A DNA stretch of 64,000 bases, from positions 1 through 64,000 of the forward strand of contig CAZDGU010000010.1 in the NCBI GenBank assembly GCA_964505215.1, given 5' to 3'. Position 1 is the first letter of the stretch, and every line of letters starts with the position of its first letter. Positions 16,739 to 25,361 of this stretch are shown here, piece after piece. The translations under genes were made by a program, and so were the position numbers. The notes beneath the pieces were generated by a model that was given only the letters and a program-made list of their open reading frames with translations, had not been told where the DNA came from and did not search any database. This DNA comes from Gracilimonas sp964505215 (GTDB lineage Bacteria > Bacteroidota > Rhodothermia > Balneolales > Balneolaceae).

Positions 16739-19570
16739 ATGAGTAATTCGGATAACAAATTTAGCTGGGTACAAACTCATAAAGAAATTGTTGAATACAT
16801 TTCCGGTAAAAAGGATAGCCAAAAAGAGCTCATAGATCTTCTCAAAAATGCCGGTGCCACTATTTTTAATGATCGTGATGAGGAGGGAAGCACTATAGAG
16901 CTGGAAGAAATAGATCCTTTTACCTTCTTTTGCTACATCAATAAATATGGTCCGGCTAAACGGTTAAAAATATTACAGAATGTGGCAAAAGAAACTGGAG
17001 TGGAAGTGCCTAACGATGAAAAGGGCTTACCCTCTGCTAATGCCCAGAAAGTTTGGCTTTTCCCCTATAAGAAAGATCGTACCAACAATGAAATTCATCG
17101 GCTCTGGAGTTTTTTTAAAAGCACTTTAGATGAGGGTATAACTAATGACAAATTTCAGGATATACTAAATATTCAAAACGTTGCAGAAACCAAGCTTACG
17201 GAAGCACTCTTTTACGTTAAGCCGGAACAGTATTTGCCAATCAATGGACCGACCATCCCATATTTGAGCGAAGTGTTAAGTATAAATCCGTCTTTCGCAA
17301 CCTGGGAAGAATATTTAGACATACTGAAGCAGTTGAGAGCTAAAACGGATAAAGCCTTCTATGAAATATCCTACGAGGCTTGGCTGTGGAATGAGGAGAG
17401 AAAAAAAGAGGATGTATTACGGATAAATATGCGAGGGAAAGCATCGTCAAATTACTGGTTGTTTCAGGGCAATCCATCCATATTTGATATTGAGCAGTCA
17501 CTTAAAGATGAAACACTTACAACGTGGAGAGTTAACGCTCACAAAGATAGAATTAAGCCGGGAGACAAAGTAATTCTTTGGGCATCGGGTAACAAACGAG
17601 GAGTTTATGCATTGGCGGAAATTGAGTCTGATGTATATGAGGATGAAGTTAACGAAGTAGAGGCTCCCTACTATTTTGATAAACCTGATGATGATGCCTT
17701 CGATCAGGTTCGGATTCGAATTACTCATAATCTTGCAAATGATCCGATCAGCTATGATCAAATAAAGAACGTCGAGGAATTAAAGGACTTAAATATAGGA
17801 AATCAGGGTACTAACTTTTCGGCAACAAAAGAAGAGTACGAAGCGCTTGCAAGAACTGCAGAGATAAAAATGAATAGTAAACGATACTGGCTTTACTCAC
17901 CCGGACCGAGTGCTAAGCACTGGGAGGAGTTTTATCAAGATGGGGTTATGCGTCTTGGATGGGAGAGTCTTGGGGACTTAACTCAATACTCTACAAAAGA
18001 TGAGATTGTTAAAAGGTTACAGGACATATTCGACACCGACAGTTCTAAAAAGAATGATGCCACAGCAAACTGGGACTTTTGTAATGAAATCCGAAAGGGA
18101 GATGTAATCATTGCTAAAAAAGGACGAAGTAAATATATCGGATACGGCATAGTGACATCTGATTATTATTTTGATGACACAAGGAATGATTTTAATTCAA
18201 CAAGAGAGGTGAACTGGACAGCCAAGGGGGTTTGGGAAGAGCCAAAGGGAGATAATATTGTAAAAACCCTTACAGACATTACGCCATATCCAGATTATGT
18301 GGCTCGCATTTTAAAACTAATGGGAATTGAGAAAATAAAGATGACAGATAATACATTAAACCATCCATTGAATACCATCTTTTACGGCCCTCCCGGAACC
18401 GGAAAAACGTACTCGACCATTAAACGAGCTGCTGAAATTGTTACCGGTCGAGAGATTGAAGATTATGATGAGGCTAAACGAATCTTTAATGATGGTCTTG
18501 GAGAAACGATTGAGTTCATCACCTTCCATCAGAATTACAGTTATGAAGACTTTATTCAAGGGTTAAGGCCGGATTTACAAGGAGGTGATCAACTTTCATT
18601 CAAGAGAGTTGATGGAGTTTTTAAAAGAATTGCTGATAAAGCATTAATTAATTACAAAGAAAGTAAAAAAGCTCCAGTTGAGCTCAACAAGAAAAAAGCA
18701 TTTGAAGAAGCTTTAGATACTTTAAAGGAAAAGGTGATTGAGAGTACTGATCAAGTAAGAATAAATGAAACTGCGTACTTCATTGGTGTTGAAGAAGACG
18801 CTTTTAGATACTCTGCGGATAACTGGACGTTAGATGGGAAAGGTTTCAATGGGTTTAGAATGAAATTTACAGATCTAATAGATTTCTTTGAAAATAATAT
18901 TACTGAAAGAAGAGAAATTAGGGATTTAAAAAATGTGTCCGGTTTGGCGAAACAACATGCTACATATTTCTTTAATACTTATAGGCTTATTAAAGATTTG
19001 GTAGAGGAGAATAATACTCAAGAGGCATCGACAGAAAAAAAGAACTACGTAATTATCATCGATGAAATTAACCGTGCAAATATATCCAGAGTGTTTGGTG
19101 AGTTAATTACGTTAATTGAACCGGATAAACGCTATGGTCGAGAGCTGCACATACCGGCTAAATTACCATCCGGAGAATCCTTTTCGGTTCCGGAAAATCT
19201 GTACATAATTGGCACTATGAATACGGCTGATAAATCTATTGCCTTGCTTGATATAGCACTTCGCCGGCGGTTTGAATTTGAGGCCATGTATCCAAAATAT
19301 CAAATCGATGGGGAGGTCATTCATGATAAAGATGTCCTCAAAAAGATCAATGAACGGATTGTGGAGCTGAAAGGGCATGATTTCCAGATTGGGCATAGTT
19401 ACTTTATGGAAAATGATACGACCTTAAAGCAAAGAATGAACCGAAAGATAATACCTCTGCTGCTTGAGTACTTCATGAATGATGAGAAAGAAGTGAAAAG
19501 CATTCTGGAGTATGCTGATCTGCAAATTGAAGAGAATAGCTGGCCACTGCGCATAACCGGTAAGAAATGA
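16739..19570 (+). CDS. mcrB: McrB-like AAA+ GTPase with two EVE-like domains
   Basis: Motor and DNA-recognition subunit of a type IV (modification-dependent) restriction system. The order is: an N-terminal helical domain (about 1-225), a first EVE/PUA-like domain (NYWLFQGNP from about 238, WRVNAHKDRIKPGD), a second EVE-like domain (KRYWLYSPG from about 380, LGWESLGDL, RKGDVIIAKKG), then the McrB GTPase from about 540. Walker A is GPPGTGKT (about 550-557), Walker B is VIIIDEINRAN (about 772-782), and the McrB signature is GTMNTADKS near 825 before LRRRF. EVE domains bind modified bases. At 943 residues it is twice the length of E. coli McrB because of these recognition modules. Its stop overlaps the mcrC start. 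Base composition looks more AT-rich than its neighbours. Confidence 0.9.
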   Translation: MSNSDNKFSWVQTHKEIVEYISGKKDSQKELIDLLKNAGATIFNDRDEEGSTIELEEIDPFTFFCYINKYGPAKRLKILQNVAKETGVEVPNDEKGLPSANAQKVWLFPYKKDRTNNEIHRLWSFFKSTLDEGITNDKFQDILNIQNVAETKLTEALFYVKPEQYLPINGPTIPYLSEVLSINPSFATWEEYLDILKQLRAKTDKAFYEISYEAWLWNEERKKEDVLRINMRGKASSNYWLFQGNPSIFDIEQSLKDETLTTWRVNAHKDRIKPGDKVILWASGNKRGVYALAEIESDVYEDEVNEVEAPYYFDKPDDDAFDQVRIRITHNLANDPISYDQIKNVEELKDLNIGNQGTNFSATKEEYEALARTAEIKMNSKRYWLYSPGPSAKHWEEFYQDGVMRLGWESLGDLTQYSTKDEIVKRLQDIFDTDSSKKNDATANWDFCNEIRKGDVIIAKKGRSKYIGYGIVTSDYYFDDTRNDFNSTREVNWTAKGVWEEPKGDNIVKTLTDITPYPDYVARILKLMGIEKIKMTDNTLNHPLNTIFYGPPGTGKTYSTIKRAAEIVTGREIEDYDEAKRIFNDGLGETIEFITFHQNYSYEDFIQGLRPDLQGGDQLSFKRVDGVFKRIADKALINYKESKKAPVELNKKKAFEEALDTLKEKVIESTDQVRINETAYFIGVEEDAFRYSADNWTLDGKGFNGFRMKFTDLIDFFENNITERREIRDLKNVSGLAKQHATYFFNTYRLIKDLVEENNTQEASTEKKNYVIIIDEINRANISRVFGELITLIEPDKRYGRELHIPAKLPSGESFSVPENLYIIGTMNTADKSIALLDIALRRRFEFEAMYPKYQIDGEVIHDKDVLKKINERIVELKGHDFQIGHSYFMENDTTLKQRMNRKIIPLLLEYFMNDEKEVKSILEYADLQIEENSWPLRITGKK

Positions 19571-20964
19571 TCAATCTGTTTGAATATCAGAATAAGGCCA
19601 ATTTCACTGATGAACTGGAAGGGCTTGAAGAGTTTTTGGATGAGATCTGGAATCAGAGGGAGAAGAATGGATATTATTATGGGAATGACAAAGAAGAGGA
19701 TAACAAAATTGAAGCCCAACGTTTCCTTCAATTTCTTCATCGAACTGAGGAAATTAAATCCAACAAATATGTTGGGGTGATTCATTATCAGGAACAGAAA
19801 ATCAATTTGTTACCTAAAATCTTTTTTGATGATGAGCGAGAGGTGAGTCGGGACGACCTCAGCGCAATGCAGCAGCATATATTATGGTGGCTCAGCTATT
19901 GCCGTAAGATCAAGTTTCCGAGCTATCAGACTTCATTAGATGCAGAAAAGAGTGACTTCTTTGAGGTGTTAATCTACTTATTCGCGAAGTACACCCGAGA
20001 GCTGTTGGGACATTCCATATATCAGCAATATGAAGAAGTCCGGAGCGAAGTGCAGTTTGTTCGGGGAAGGCTGGATATTAATCGTTATATAAACCAAAAC
20101 CTGTCAAGAGGACGATGGCATAAGGTTAACTGTATTTTTGATCCGTTTGTGCTCGATAATCGCTTTAATCAGATTATTAAATATGTGACCAATATTCTTA
20201 TAAAACAGACAGAAAGCGATGAGTCGAAGAAATACTTAAGGGAAATTCTATTCACCTTGGATGAAGTGTCTGATATGCCTGCCACAGCGGAAGAATGTGC
20301 ATCCATTCAATTCAACCCCGCATTTTCTGAGTTTGAGACGGTCAGAGATTACTGTCATTTATTTCTAAATCATGCCGTCTCCTTTGATTATAAAAACGAC
20401 CTGAAGCTGTTTGCTTTCCTTTTACCAATGGAGTACCTGTTTGAGGATTTTATATACGGATTTATAGAGAAGGAAATGGAAGGAGTTACAGCAGTATCTC
20501 AATCATCATCTATTCATTTAGATCAAGACAAGACTTTTCCACTGAAACCGGATCTCATTCTTAAAACTGCTGAGAAAGAGGTTATTGCAGATACAAAATA
20601 CAAAATGGTGTACAACGACTCGAGTAATCCAAAGAAAGGAGTCTTACAATCTGATTTATATCAGGTGCTGGCTTATGCTGTTCGTTTTAAGATTGATGAA
20701 GTAGCGCTGCTGTATCCGGATCAGTTAACAAACTATCAGGAAGATGTAACAGGTTTTACTATCAAAGATGAATTTGCAGACCAAGTGGACGTGCGTATTG
20801 ACGCGTATCAGTTACCCATTATAAATAGAGGAATGTTTGAAGGTGCACCCGCGGAGGGAAGGAAATTGGATGATTTATTTGCCGACAGCAGAAATAAACT
20901 TAAAAAGAGAATCTATTCAGCATTAAGCACCCCAAAAAATAACCACCGGAATCATTTCAGCTAA
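19567..20964 (+). CDS. mcrC: McrC-like nuclease subunit
   Basis: Endonuclease partner of McrB. The N-terminal two thirds match the McrC pattern (GVIHYQEQKINLLPKIF; YRKIKFPSYQT-type region; VRGRLDINRYINQNLSRG). The C-terminal PD-(D/E)xK nuclease is visible as KPDLIL (D329) followed by VIADTKYK (D342, K344). At 465 residues it is longer than E. coli McrC (348). The ATG overlaps the mcrB stop (ATGA), the usual coupling for this pair. McrC also activates the McrB GTPase. The 46 bases after it show no clear terminator. Confidence 0.9.
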   Translation: MINLFEYQNKANFTDELEGLEEFLDEIWNQREKNGYYYGNDKEEDNKIEAQRFLQFLHRTEEIKSNKYVGVIHYQEQKINLLPKIFFDDEREVSRDDLSAMQQHILWWLSYCRKIKFPSYQTSLDAEKSDFFEVLIYLFAKYTRELLGHSIYQQYEEVRSEVQFVRGRLDINRYINQNLSRGRWHKVNCIFDPFVLDNRFNQIIKYVTNILIKQTESDESKKYLREILFTLDEVSDMPATAEECASIQFNPAFSEFETVRDYCHLFLNHAVSFDYKNDLKLFAFLLPMEYLFEDFIYGFIEKEMEGVTAVSQSSSIHLDQDKTFPLKPDLILKTAEKEVIADTKYKMVYNDSSNPKKGVLQSDLYQVLAYAVRFKIDEVALLYPDQLTNYQEDVTGFTIKDEFADQVDVRIDAYQLPIINRGMFEGAPAEGRKLDDLFADSRNKLKKRIYSALSTPKNNHRNHFS

Positions 20965-21010
20965 AACTCGTATATTTAGATGATGTAATTTAACCCGTAA
21001 ATACGGAGCT

Positions 21011-21649
21011 ATGAAAACGCTGGATACTTCTTATTTAAACAAATGGCCGGACGATGTGGTGCTGGGAGAGACGGGTATTGAAGAAGCTCATTCCACGGAC
21101 ATTTTATCTCCTCCCGAACTGGAGGAATTTCAAGGGTTTACCAATCCCAGGAGGAAAGGAGAGTATTTGTCGGTGCGGCATTTTTTTTACCGTCTGTTAA
21201 ACGAAAAGAATATCGGTTTTGATCAAGTTTCGCTCACCAAAGAAAAACTGGGCAAGCCATTTGCACAAATAGGCGATCGGCGCGTGTATGTAAGCTTCTC
21301 GCACTCTCAGGAAAAAGTATATTGTGCAGTTTCTTTAGCTAATGATATTGGTTTAGATGCCGAGCACCTACAACGTAATGTTGGAGACAAGGTGGTTAAG
21401 CGCATGTTAAATAAGCATGAGTGGAGTGAGCTGTCGGAAGAAGATCCGCTGCGCCTGTGGACTATTAAAGAAGCCGTTGTTAAATGTATGGGCACCGGAC
21501 TTAGAACCAACATGCATGAACTGTCTATCCAAAAAAATAAAGAAGATGAGTTTTCGGTGAAATTTAATAATGATAAGTTATTCGAAATTTGTAGTTTTAA
21601 GGAAACAGATCATCAAATAGCTTTAGCTTATCATAGCGAACATATTTGA
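21011..21649 (+). CDS. 4'-phosphopantetheinyl transferase superfamily protein
   Basis: Transfers phosphopantetheine from CoA to a carrier-protein serine. The Sfp-like pattern is clear: VSFSHS (95-100), the Mg-binding GLDAE (D116, E118) and the WTIKEAVVKCMGTGLR block with W150-K153-E154-A155. At 212 residues it has the Sfp length and differs from the AcpS type. No polyketide, peptide or fatty-acid synthase gene is next to it, so the target carrier is unknown. A terminator-like hairpin follows. Confidence 0.87.
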   Translation: MKTLDTSYLNKWPDDVVLGETGIEEAHSTDILSPPELEEFQGFTNPRRKGEYLSVRHFFYRLLNEKNIGFDQVSLTKEKLGKPFAQIGDRRVYVSFSHSQEKVYCAVSLANDIGLDAEHLQRNVGDKVVKRMLNKHEWSELSEEDPLRLWTIKEAVVKCMGTGLRTNMHELSIQKNKEDEFSVKFNNDKLFEICSFKETDHQIALAYHSEHI

Positions 21650-21664
21650 TCAATATTATCTAAG

Positions 21665-21716
21665 CCCGGAAGTGCCGTTCCTGAACGTAAAGGGGAAGGT
21701 ATCTCCGGGTTTTTTT
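21665..21716 (+). terminator. Probable Rho-independent terminator after the phosphopantetheinyl transferase
   Basis: CCCGGA (21665-21670) pairs with TCCGGG (21704-21709) and is followed directly by seven T (21710-21716). The loop is long (33 nt) but contains smaller self-complementary parts. It lies 16 bases past the stop codon and separates this gene from the next unit. Confidence 0.65.
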
Positions 21717-21742
21717 ATGCTCTTTAATTTTATATCCATCCA

Positions 21743-22492
21743 ATGAAGATATCAAACCTCAGCAAACAAGAGATTAAACAGTACATTCAGCAAACAAAAC
21801 AGCATAATCACGGCAGCCCCGTTCGCATGATTTTTGTGCCGAATGAAATAACCGAGCAGAATTTTAAGGAAATCTGCGCTACGTACAACACGGCCTTAGA
21901 GCAGGAATTTGATTCGGTAGTGGTTATCGAATCCCATAAAAATAACCTGGATAAAAAGCTTTCCATGCCTTCTAATAAATGGTTTGAAAGTCGTTTTGGG
22001 AAGGTGCCCGCAGATGATTTTCTGCGGAATGAATTTTGTGATGAAGAAGATGATTTTTTTATTGCTGATGAAGGCTACAGCAAAGATATGAGCCTGTATG
22101 CTCAGCTTCCCATGCTGCAGGCTTGCTTCACAGATTTCAATATCCTGAGCCTGCAAATTGGCGGTTATGATCCTGCCATAATTAAAGAGCTGGCGTTTAC
22201 TTTAGATGAACTTCTTCGTCATAAAAATGCTCTTCTTGTTTTTTGTTGTGATGTGCCGGCCGGGAGTCCCGCTGAGCTGGAAACGCTGAGAGAGTTAGTG
22301 GTTAATAACAATGAATCGGGCTTGCTGAACTATTTGAACAGCAGTAAAAAAACTGTAGAGGGTGCACGTGCTTTTATGAGCGGTATTTTAGTTGCGCGAG
22401 CCTGGGGATATAATGTTGAGTTTTTAGATCATATTGATACGGCCACGCACATTTGCGGTTACGCCGTACGCCCCGTTCCCCAACCCGCATAA
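21743..22492 (+). CDS. MEMO1-like protein lacking most metal ligands
   Basis: The fold matches the MEMO1/AmmeMemoRadiSam protein B family when compared with human MEMO1 from memory: VVVIESHKN matches the strand before the first His pair, DEGYSKDMSLYAQLPML matches the DEDEHS(I/L)E..LP block, LLVFCCD matches FVVSSDF, and HICGYAVRPV matches the C-terminal SVSYAAG strand. Of the human copper/iron ligands H49, H81, H192 and C244 only the second is kept (H65); N34, V171 and E206 stand in the other places. It is therefore likely non-catalytic or differently active. The length of 249 is slightly short for the family. It sits 2 bases before the DUF2520 gene, so they are probably co-transcribed. Confidence 0.6.
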   Translation: MKISNLSKQEIKQYIQQTKQHNHGSPVRMIFVPNEITEQNFKEICATYNTALEQEFDSVVVIESHKNNLDKKLSMPSNKWFESRFGKVPADDFLRNEFCDEEDDFFIADEGYSKDMSLYAQLPMLQACFTDFNILSLQIGGYDPAIIKELAFTLDELLRHKNALLVFCCDVPAGSPAELETLRELVVNNNESGLLNYLNSSKKTVEGARAFMSGILVARAWGYNVEFLDHIDTATHICGYAVRPVPQPA

Positions 22493-22494
22493 TC

Positions 22495-23352
22495 ATGAAG
22501 CCGACCTCTATTACTATTGTTGGTTTGGGCAGCGTGGGCAGTGCTTTATTGCACGTTTTTACGAAGGAAAGCCTCCCCGTGAGAAATGTGTATAACCGCT
22601 CAGAAGTACCTGTTTCTATACAAAATAAGTATTCTGAAACCCGGTTCACTCAGTCCTTGAATGAGCTGAATTTTACGGCCGGACAGCCGGTATTTATTAC
22701 CGTTTCGGATGATGCTATTGCAGACACAGTTGCCCGTTTGTCGGAGGGAAAGCAAGATTTGGCGGATGTGCATTTTGTGCATTGTTCCGGCACGCACGCT
22801 TCTCAGATATTGGCTCCACTACAAGAAAAAGGGGCAAAAGTGGCTTCATTTCACCCCATGAAAGCCATTACCAGAAAAACGGTTTCTTTCAAAGATATCT
22901 GGTTTGATATGGAGGGAGATCGCGAGCTTCTGGAAGAGCTGGAGCAGATAGCTCACATAATGGAGGCTAAAACGTTTGAGGTTTTACCTAAAGCGAAGCC
23001 TTTGCTGCATGCCTCGGCCGTGGTGGCTTCTAACTATTTAGTGGTTTTGGCAGAATTGGTTACGCGAATAACCGGAATGGGGGAGGTTTCTCCGGAACAT
23101 GCGCTTCAGGCTATGATGCCGCTCATGCAAAATACGCTGCAAAATGTGGAAGAACTGGGCGTCACCGATGCCCTGACGGGACCTATTGCCCGGGGTGATG
23201 TTGAAACGATTCAACAGCATATAAAAAGTATGCAGGCTAATTCCGAACTGCTTATGCTTTATAAAACACTGGGATTAGAAGCGGTGAAAATTGCGGAGCG
23301 GAAATCAGGTGAAACGGCTTCCTTGAAAGAAATTAAAAAGCTGCTGGAATGA
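22495..23352 (+). CDS. Rossmann-fold DUF2520 domain protein
   Basis: NAD(P)-binding protein of the Rossmann-like/DUF2520 family, related to ProC and F420-dependent oxidoreductases. ITIVGLGSVGSAL at residues 6-18 is the dinucleotide-binding loop. The DUF2520 part carries VHCSGTH, FHPMKAI and the helical LLHASAVVASNYLVVLAELV segment. ATG at 22495 is chosen because it begins right before the Rossmann strand, 2 bases after the preceding stop. The reaction is not known for this family. It overlaps the next gene by ATGA. Confidence 0.83.
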   Translation: MKPTSITIVGLGSVGSALLHVFTKESLPVRNVYNRSEVPVSIQNKYSETRFTQSLNELNFTAGQPVFITVSDDAIADTVARLSEGKQDLADVHFVHCSGTHASQILAPLQEKGAKVASFHPMKAITRKTVSFKDIWFDMEGDRELLEELEQIAHIMEAKTFEVLPKAKPLLHASAVVASNYLVVLAELVTRITGMGEVSPEHALQAMMPLMQNTLQNVEELGVTDALTGPIARGDVETIQQHIKSMQANSELLMLYKTLGLEAVKIAERKSGETASLKEIKKLLE

Positions 23353-23699
23353 GTAAAAAATCCGGGAGTGATTTCTATTTGCGCGTGTATGAAGTGGTAG
23401 CAAAAATACCGAAGGGAAAAGTGACTTCATACGGGGCAATTGCCCAATATTTAGGAGTGGCATCGGCTGCCAGAACGGTGGGTTATGCCATGAATAATTA
23501 CAAAAACTATAAGCTGGGCTACGATCTGCCGGCGCATCGGGTATTGAACCGATTGGGACAGCTTACGGGGAGAGCCCATTTTGAGGGAGATACCATGCGA
23601 GAGCGCCTGCAGCAGGAGGGCGTTGCGTTTAAAGAAGCTTACACTGTTGATATGGAACAGCACTTTTGGAATCCGGCCGAGGAGCTGGGTGAGATGTAG
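23349..23699 (+). CDS. Alkyltransferase-like (ATL) DNA-binding protein, MGMT family
   Basis: A 116-residue protein with the DNA-binding domain of O6-alkylguanine-DNA alkyltransferase: IPKGKVTSYGAIA, ARTVGYAM with the conserved Arg42, and PAHRV at 61-65. In true alkyltransferases the last motif is PCHRV, and the Cys is the acceptor. Here it is Ala62, so the protein should recognise alkylated guanine without repairing it, as ATL proteins do when flagging lesions for nucleotide excision repair. Its start overlaps the stop of the DUF2520 gene. Confidence 0.88.
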   Translation: MSKKSGSDFYLRVYEVVAKIPKGKVTSYGAIAQYLGVASAARTVGYAMNNYKNYKLGYDLPAHRVLNRLGQLTGRAHFEGDTMRERLQQEGVAFKEAYTVDMEQHFWNPAEELGEM

Positions 23700-23761
23700 A
23701 GTTTCTTGTTTTAAGAGGTTTTATAGGTAGATTATATGGCAATTTATCTTCTGCGGCGGCT

Positions 23762-23868
23762 TTTTTTCACGCAGAGGCTCGCAGAGTTTGGCGCGGAGTT
23801 TCGCGGAGGTTATGGTTTGATTTCAGCGAAACTCAGCGTTTTCCTCAGCGTGAATCTGCGTGAAAAAA
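23762..23868. repeat. 107-bp palindromic intergenic element with 14-bp terminal inverted repeats
   Basis: TTTTTTCACGCAGA (23762-23775) is perfectly inverted at 23855-23868. The interior has repeated GCAGAG/GCGGAG and CTCAGCG units that can extend the pairing. It carries no gene and sits between two convergent genes. A diverged relative appears at about 38217-38328. It looks like a non-autonomous or BIME-like repeat. Confidence 0.7.
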
Positions 23869-23934
23869 TTGTAGGACTTGGCTAAAGCCGGTGATTAAAT
23901 CCATAATCATTCCGCCTGTTTTGGGAATAATTAT

Positions 23935-24528
23935 TTACAGAGCACGGGTTATCACCAAATCAAATTCAATATCCAGCTCATTGCTTACCTGAATGAGGCC
24001 GAAGAGGGGCGAGGGTGGCGTCAGCCCAAAATCACTCATGGCTAAGGTTTTATGTCCGCCGGCTATAAAGCGTTCTTCACTGCTCGAAAAGTAAGTGAGT
24101 GGTACAATATAATCTCTCTTTATACCGGCAATTATAATAGTTACTTTAGCCTCTCGCGGAATAATACCGGTTTCTTCTTTTATGATAAGTTCATTAAGAA
24201 TAATTTTAATAAAAGGATGTTCTTCGTACTTGAGCGTACTTCTAAAGTCGCGATTAATACCTTTTTTTCCACAATCAAACTGGCTCACTTCCAGCGAAAG
24301 AGAAACACCGTCAACCTGCACTGTGTCGCCGGTTACTCGGTAATAATAATCCAAAGAATCTTGATGAAGCGCATGCTCCGATTTACAGCGGAAATCATTT
24401 ACATTTGATTTTCCTTTAATGCTTAACTTACTGTCTCTGGTTAGCCGTACCTTACCGTCCTGAGCGTATGCGAATATTGGCAAAAAGCAGAAGGCTGTAA
24501 TCAATAAATGCTTTAGAATATGTTTCAT
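23935..24528 (-). CDS. YceI-like lipid-binding domain protein
   Basis: Predicted periplasmic protein of the YceI family, whose lipocalin-like barrel binds isoprenoids or other amphipathic lipids. The signal peptide MKHILKHLL...IFAYAQ is followed by a YceI pattern: LSIKGKSNVNDFRC, the LEVSQFDCGKKGINRDFRS segment, EHPFIKI and KVTIIIAGIKRDY. ATG at 24528 gives a clean signal peptide; the frame extends upstream but without that feature. The product is 197 residues. It diverges from the hisN-like gene with only 44 bases between starts, so the promoters must overlap. Confidence 0.75.
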   Translation of the reverse strand: MKHILKHLLITAFCFLPIFAYAQDGKVRLTRDSKLSIKGKSNVNDFRCKSEHALHQDSLDYYYRVTGDTVQVDGVSLSLEVSQFDCGKKGINRDFRSTLKYEEHPFIKIILNELIIKEETGIIPREAKVTIIIAGIKRDYIVPLTYFSSSEERFIAGGHKTLAMSDFGLTPPSPLFGLIQVSNELDIEFDLVITRAL

Positions 24529-24572
24529 TTTTAGACTTTTGACCAATAGTAAAGAACTCATTTGAAAATTTG

Positions 24573-25358
24573 ATGAATAAACAAACAATGATAAAAGAAT
24601 TACTTGAATCTGCAACTGAAATTGTAAAAATAGGTGGACATCACACCTTAAAATACTTCAATAAAAATATAGAAGTTATCAATAAAGCGGATGACTCTCC
24701 CGTTACCATTGCTGACAGAGAAACTGAACAAATAATTCGTCAGGAAATTGAAAAACGATATCCTGAACATGGTATTATCGGCGAAGAATTTGAACAAAGA
24801 AATCCGGACAGTTCCATACAGTGGGTGTTAGATCCGATTGATGGAACCAAATCTTTTATTCATGGCATTCCATTTTATACCACATTAATTGGAATTATGA
24901 TTGATAATGAGCCTCAAGTAGGTATTATTTATGCACCTGCTTTAAAAGAATTATGTGCGGCGGCTATCGGCCATGGGGCTACCTTAAATGGAGAACCCTG
25001 CAAAGTGCGCGATACTCAAAGCCTGGAGGATGCAACATTTTTAGTTACTGAAATCCAAAAATTCAGACTTATGGGGCAGCAGGAAGTTTTTGAGGAACTC
25101 ATGGAAAAAACTAAACTACACAGAACGTGGGGTGATGCCTACGGACACATGATGGTAGCCACCGGCCGTGCCGATTTGATGTACGATCCGGAGCTGAGTA
25201 TCTGGGATGCAGCCGCGTTGTTACCCGTGCTACAAGAAGCCGGAGGGGTTTTCAGCGATAATGAAGGAAACCAAACCATTCACTCCGGTAACGGTTACTC
25301 AACCAATAAGGCACTCTTCCCCAAAGTAAAAGAAATATTTGAAGCACACCGTAAGTAA
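24573..25358 (+). CDS. hisN: Inositol monophosphatase-family phosphatase, histidinol-phosphatase type
   Basis: Mg-dependent phosphatase of the IMPase fold. Metal-binding motifs are GEEFE, the DPIDGTKSFIHGIPFYTT block (D..DGT) and WDAAALLPVLQEAGG near the C-terminus. The spacing and the SFIHGIP segment resemble HisN histidinol-phosphatases, which act in the penultimate step of histidine biosynthesis, but inositol-phosphatase or CysQ-like activity is not excluded. ATG 24573 is used; a TTG lies one codon upstream. It is followed after 3 bases by the M1-like gene. Confidence 0.82.
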   Translation: MNKQTMIKELLESATEIVKIGGHHTLKYFNKNIEVINKADDSPVTIADRETEQIIRQEIEKRYPEHGIIGEEFEQRNPDSSIQWVLDPIDGTKSFIHGIPFYTTLIGIMIDNEPQVGIIYAPALKELCAAAIGHGATLNGEPCKVRDTQSLEDATFLVTEIQKFRLMGQQEVFEELMEKTKLHRTWGDAYGHMMVATGRADLMYDPELSIWDAAALLPVLQEAGGVFSDNEGNQTIHSGNGYSTNKALFPKVKEIFEAHRK

Positions 25359-25361
25359 AAA

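Noticed and set aside
16394..21010. Attachment-site duplication of the tRNA-Ser 3' end around mcrBC
   Set aside because: No copy of GGTTCGAATCCCTCC or part of it is visible after mcrC, and there is no integrase gene.
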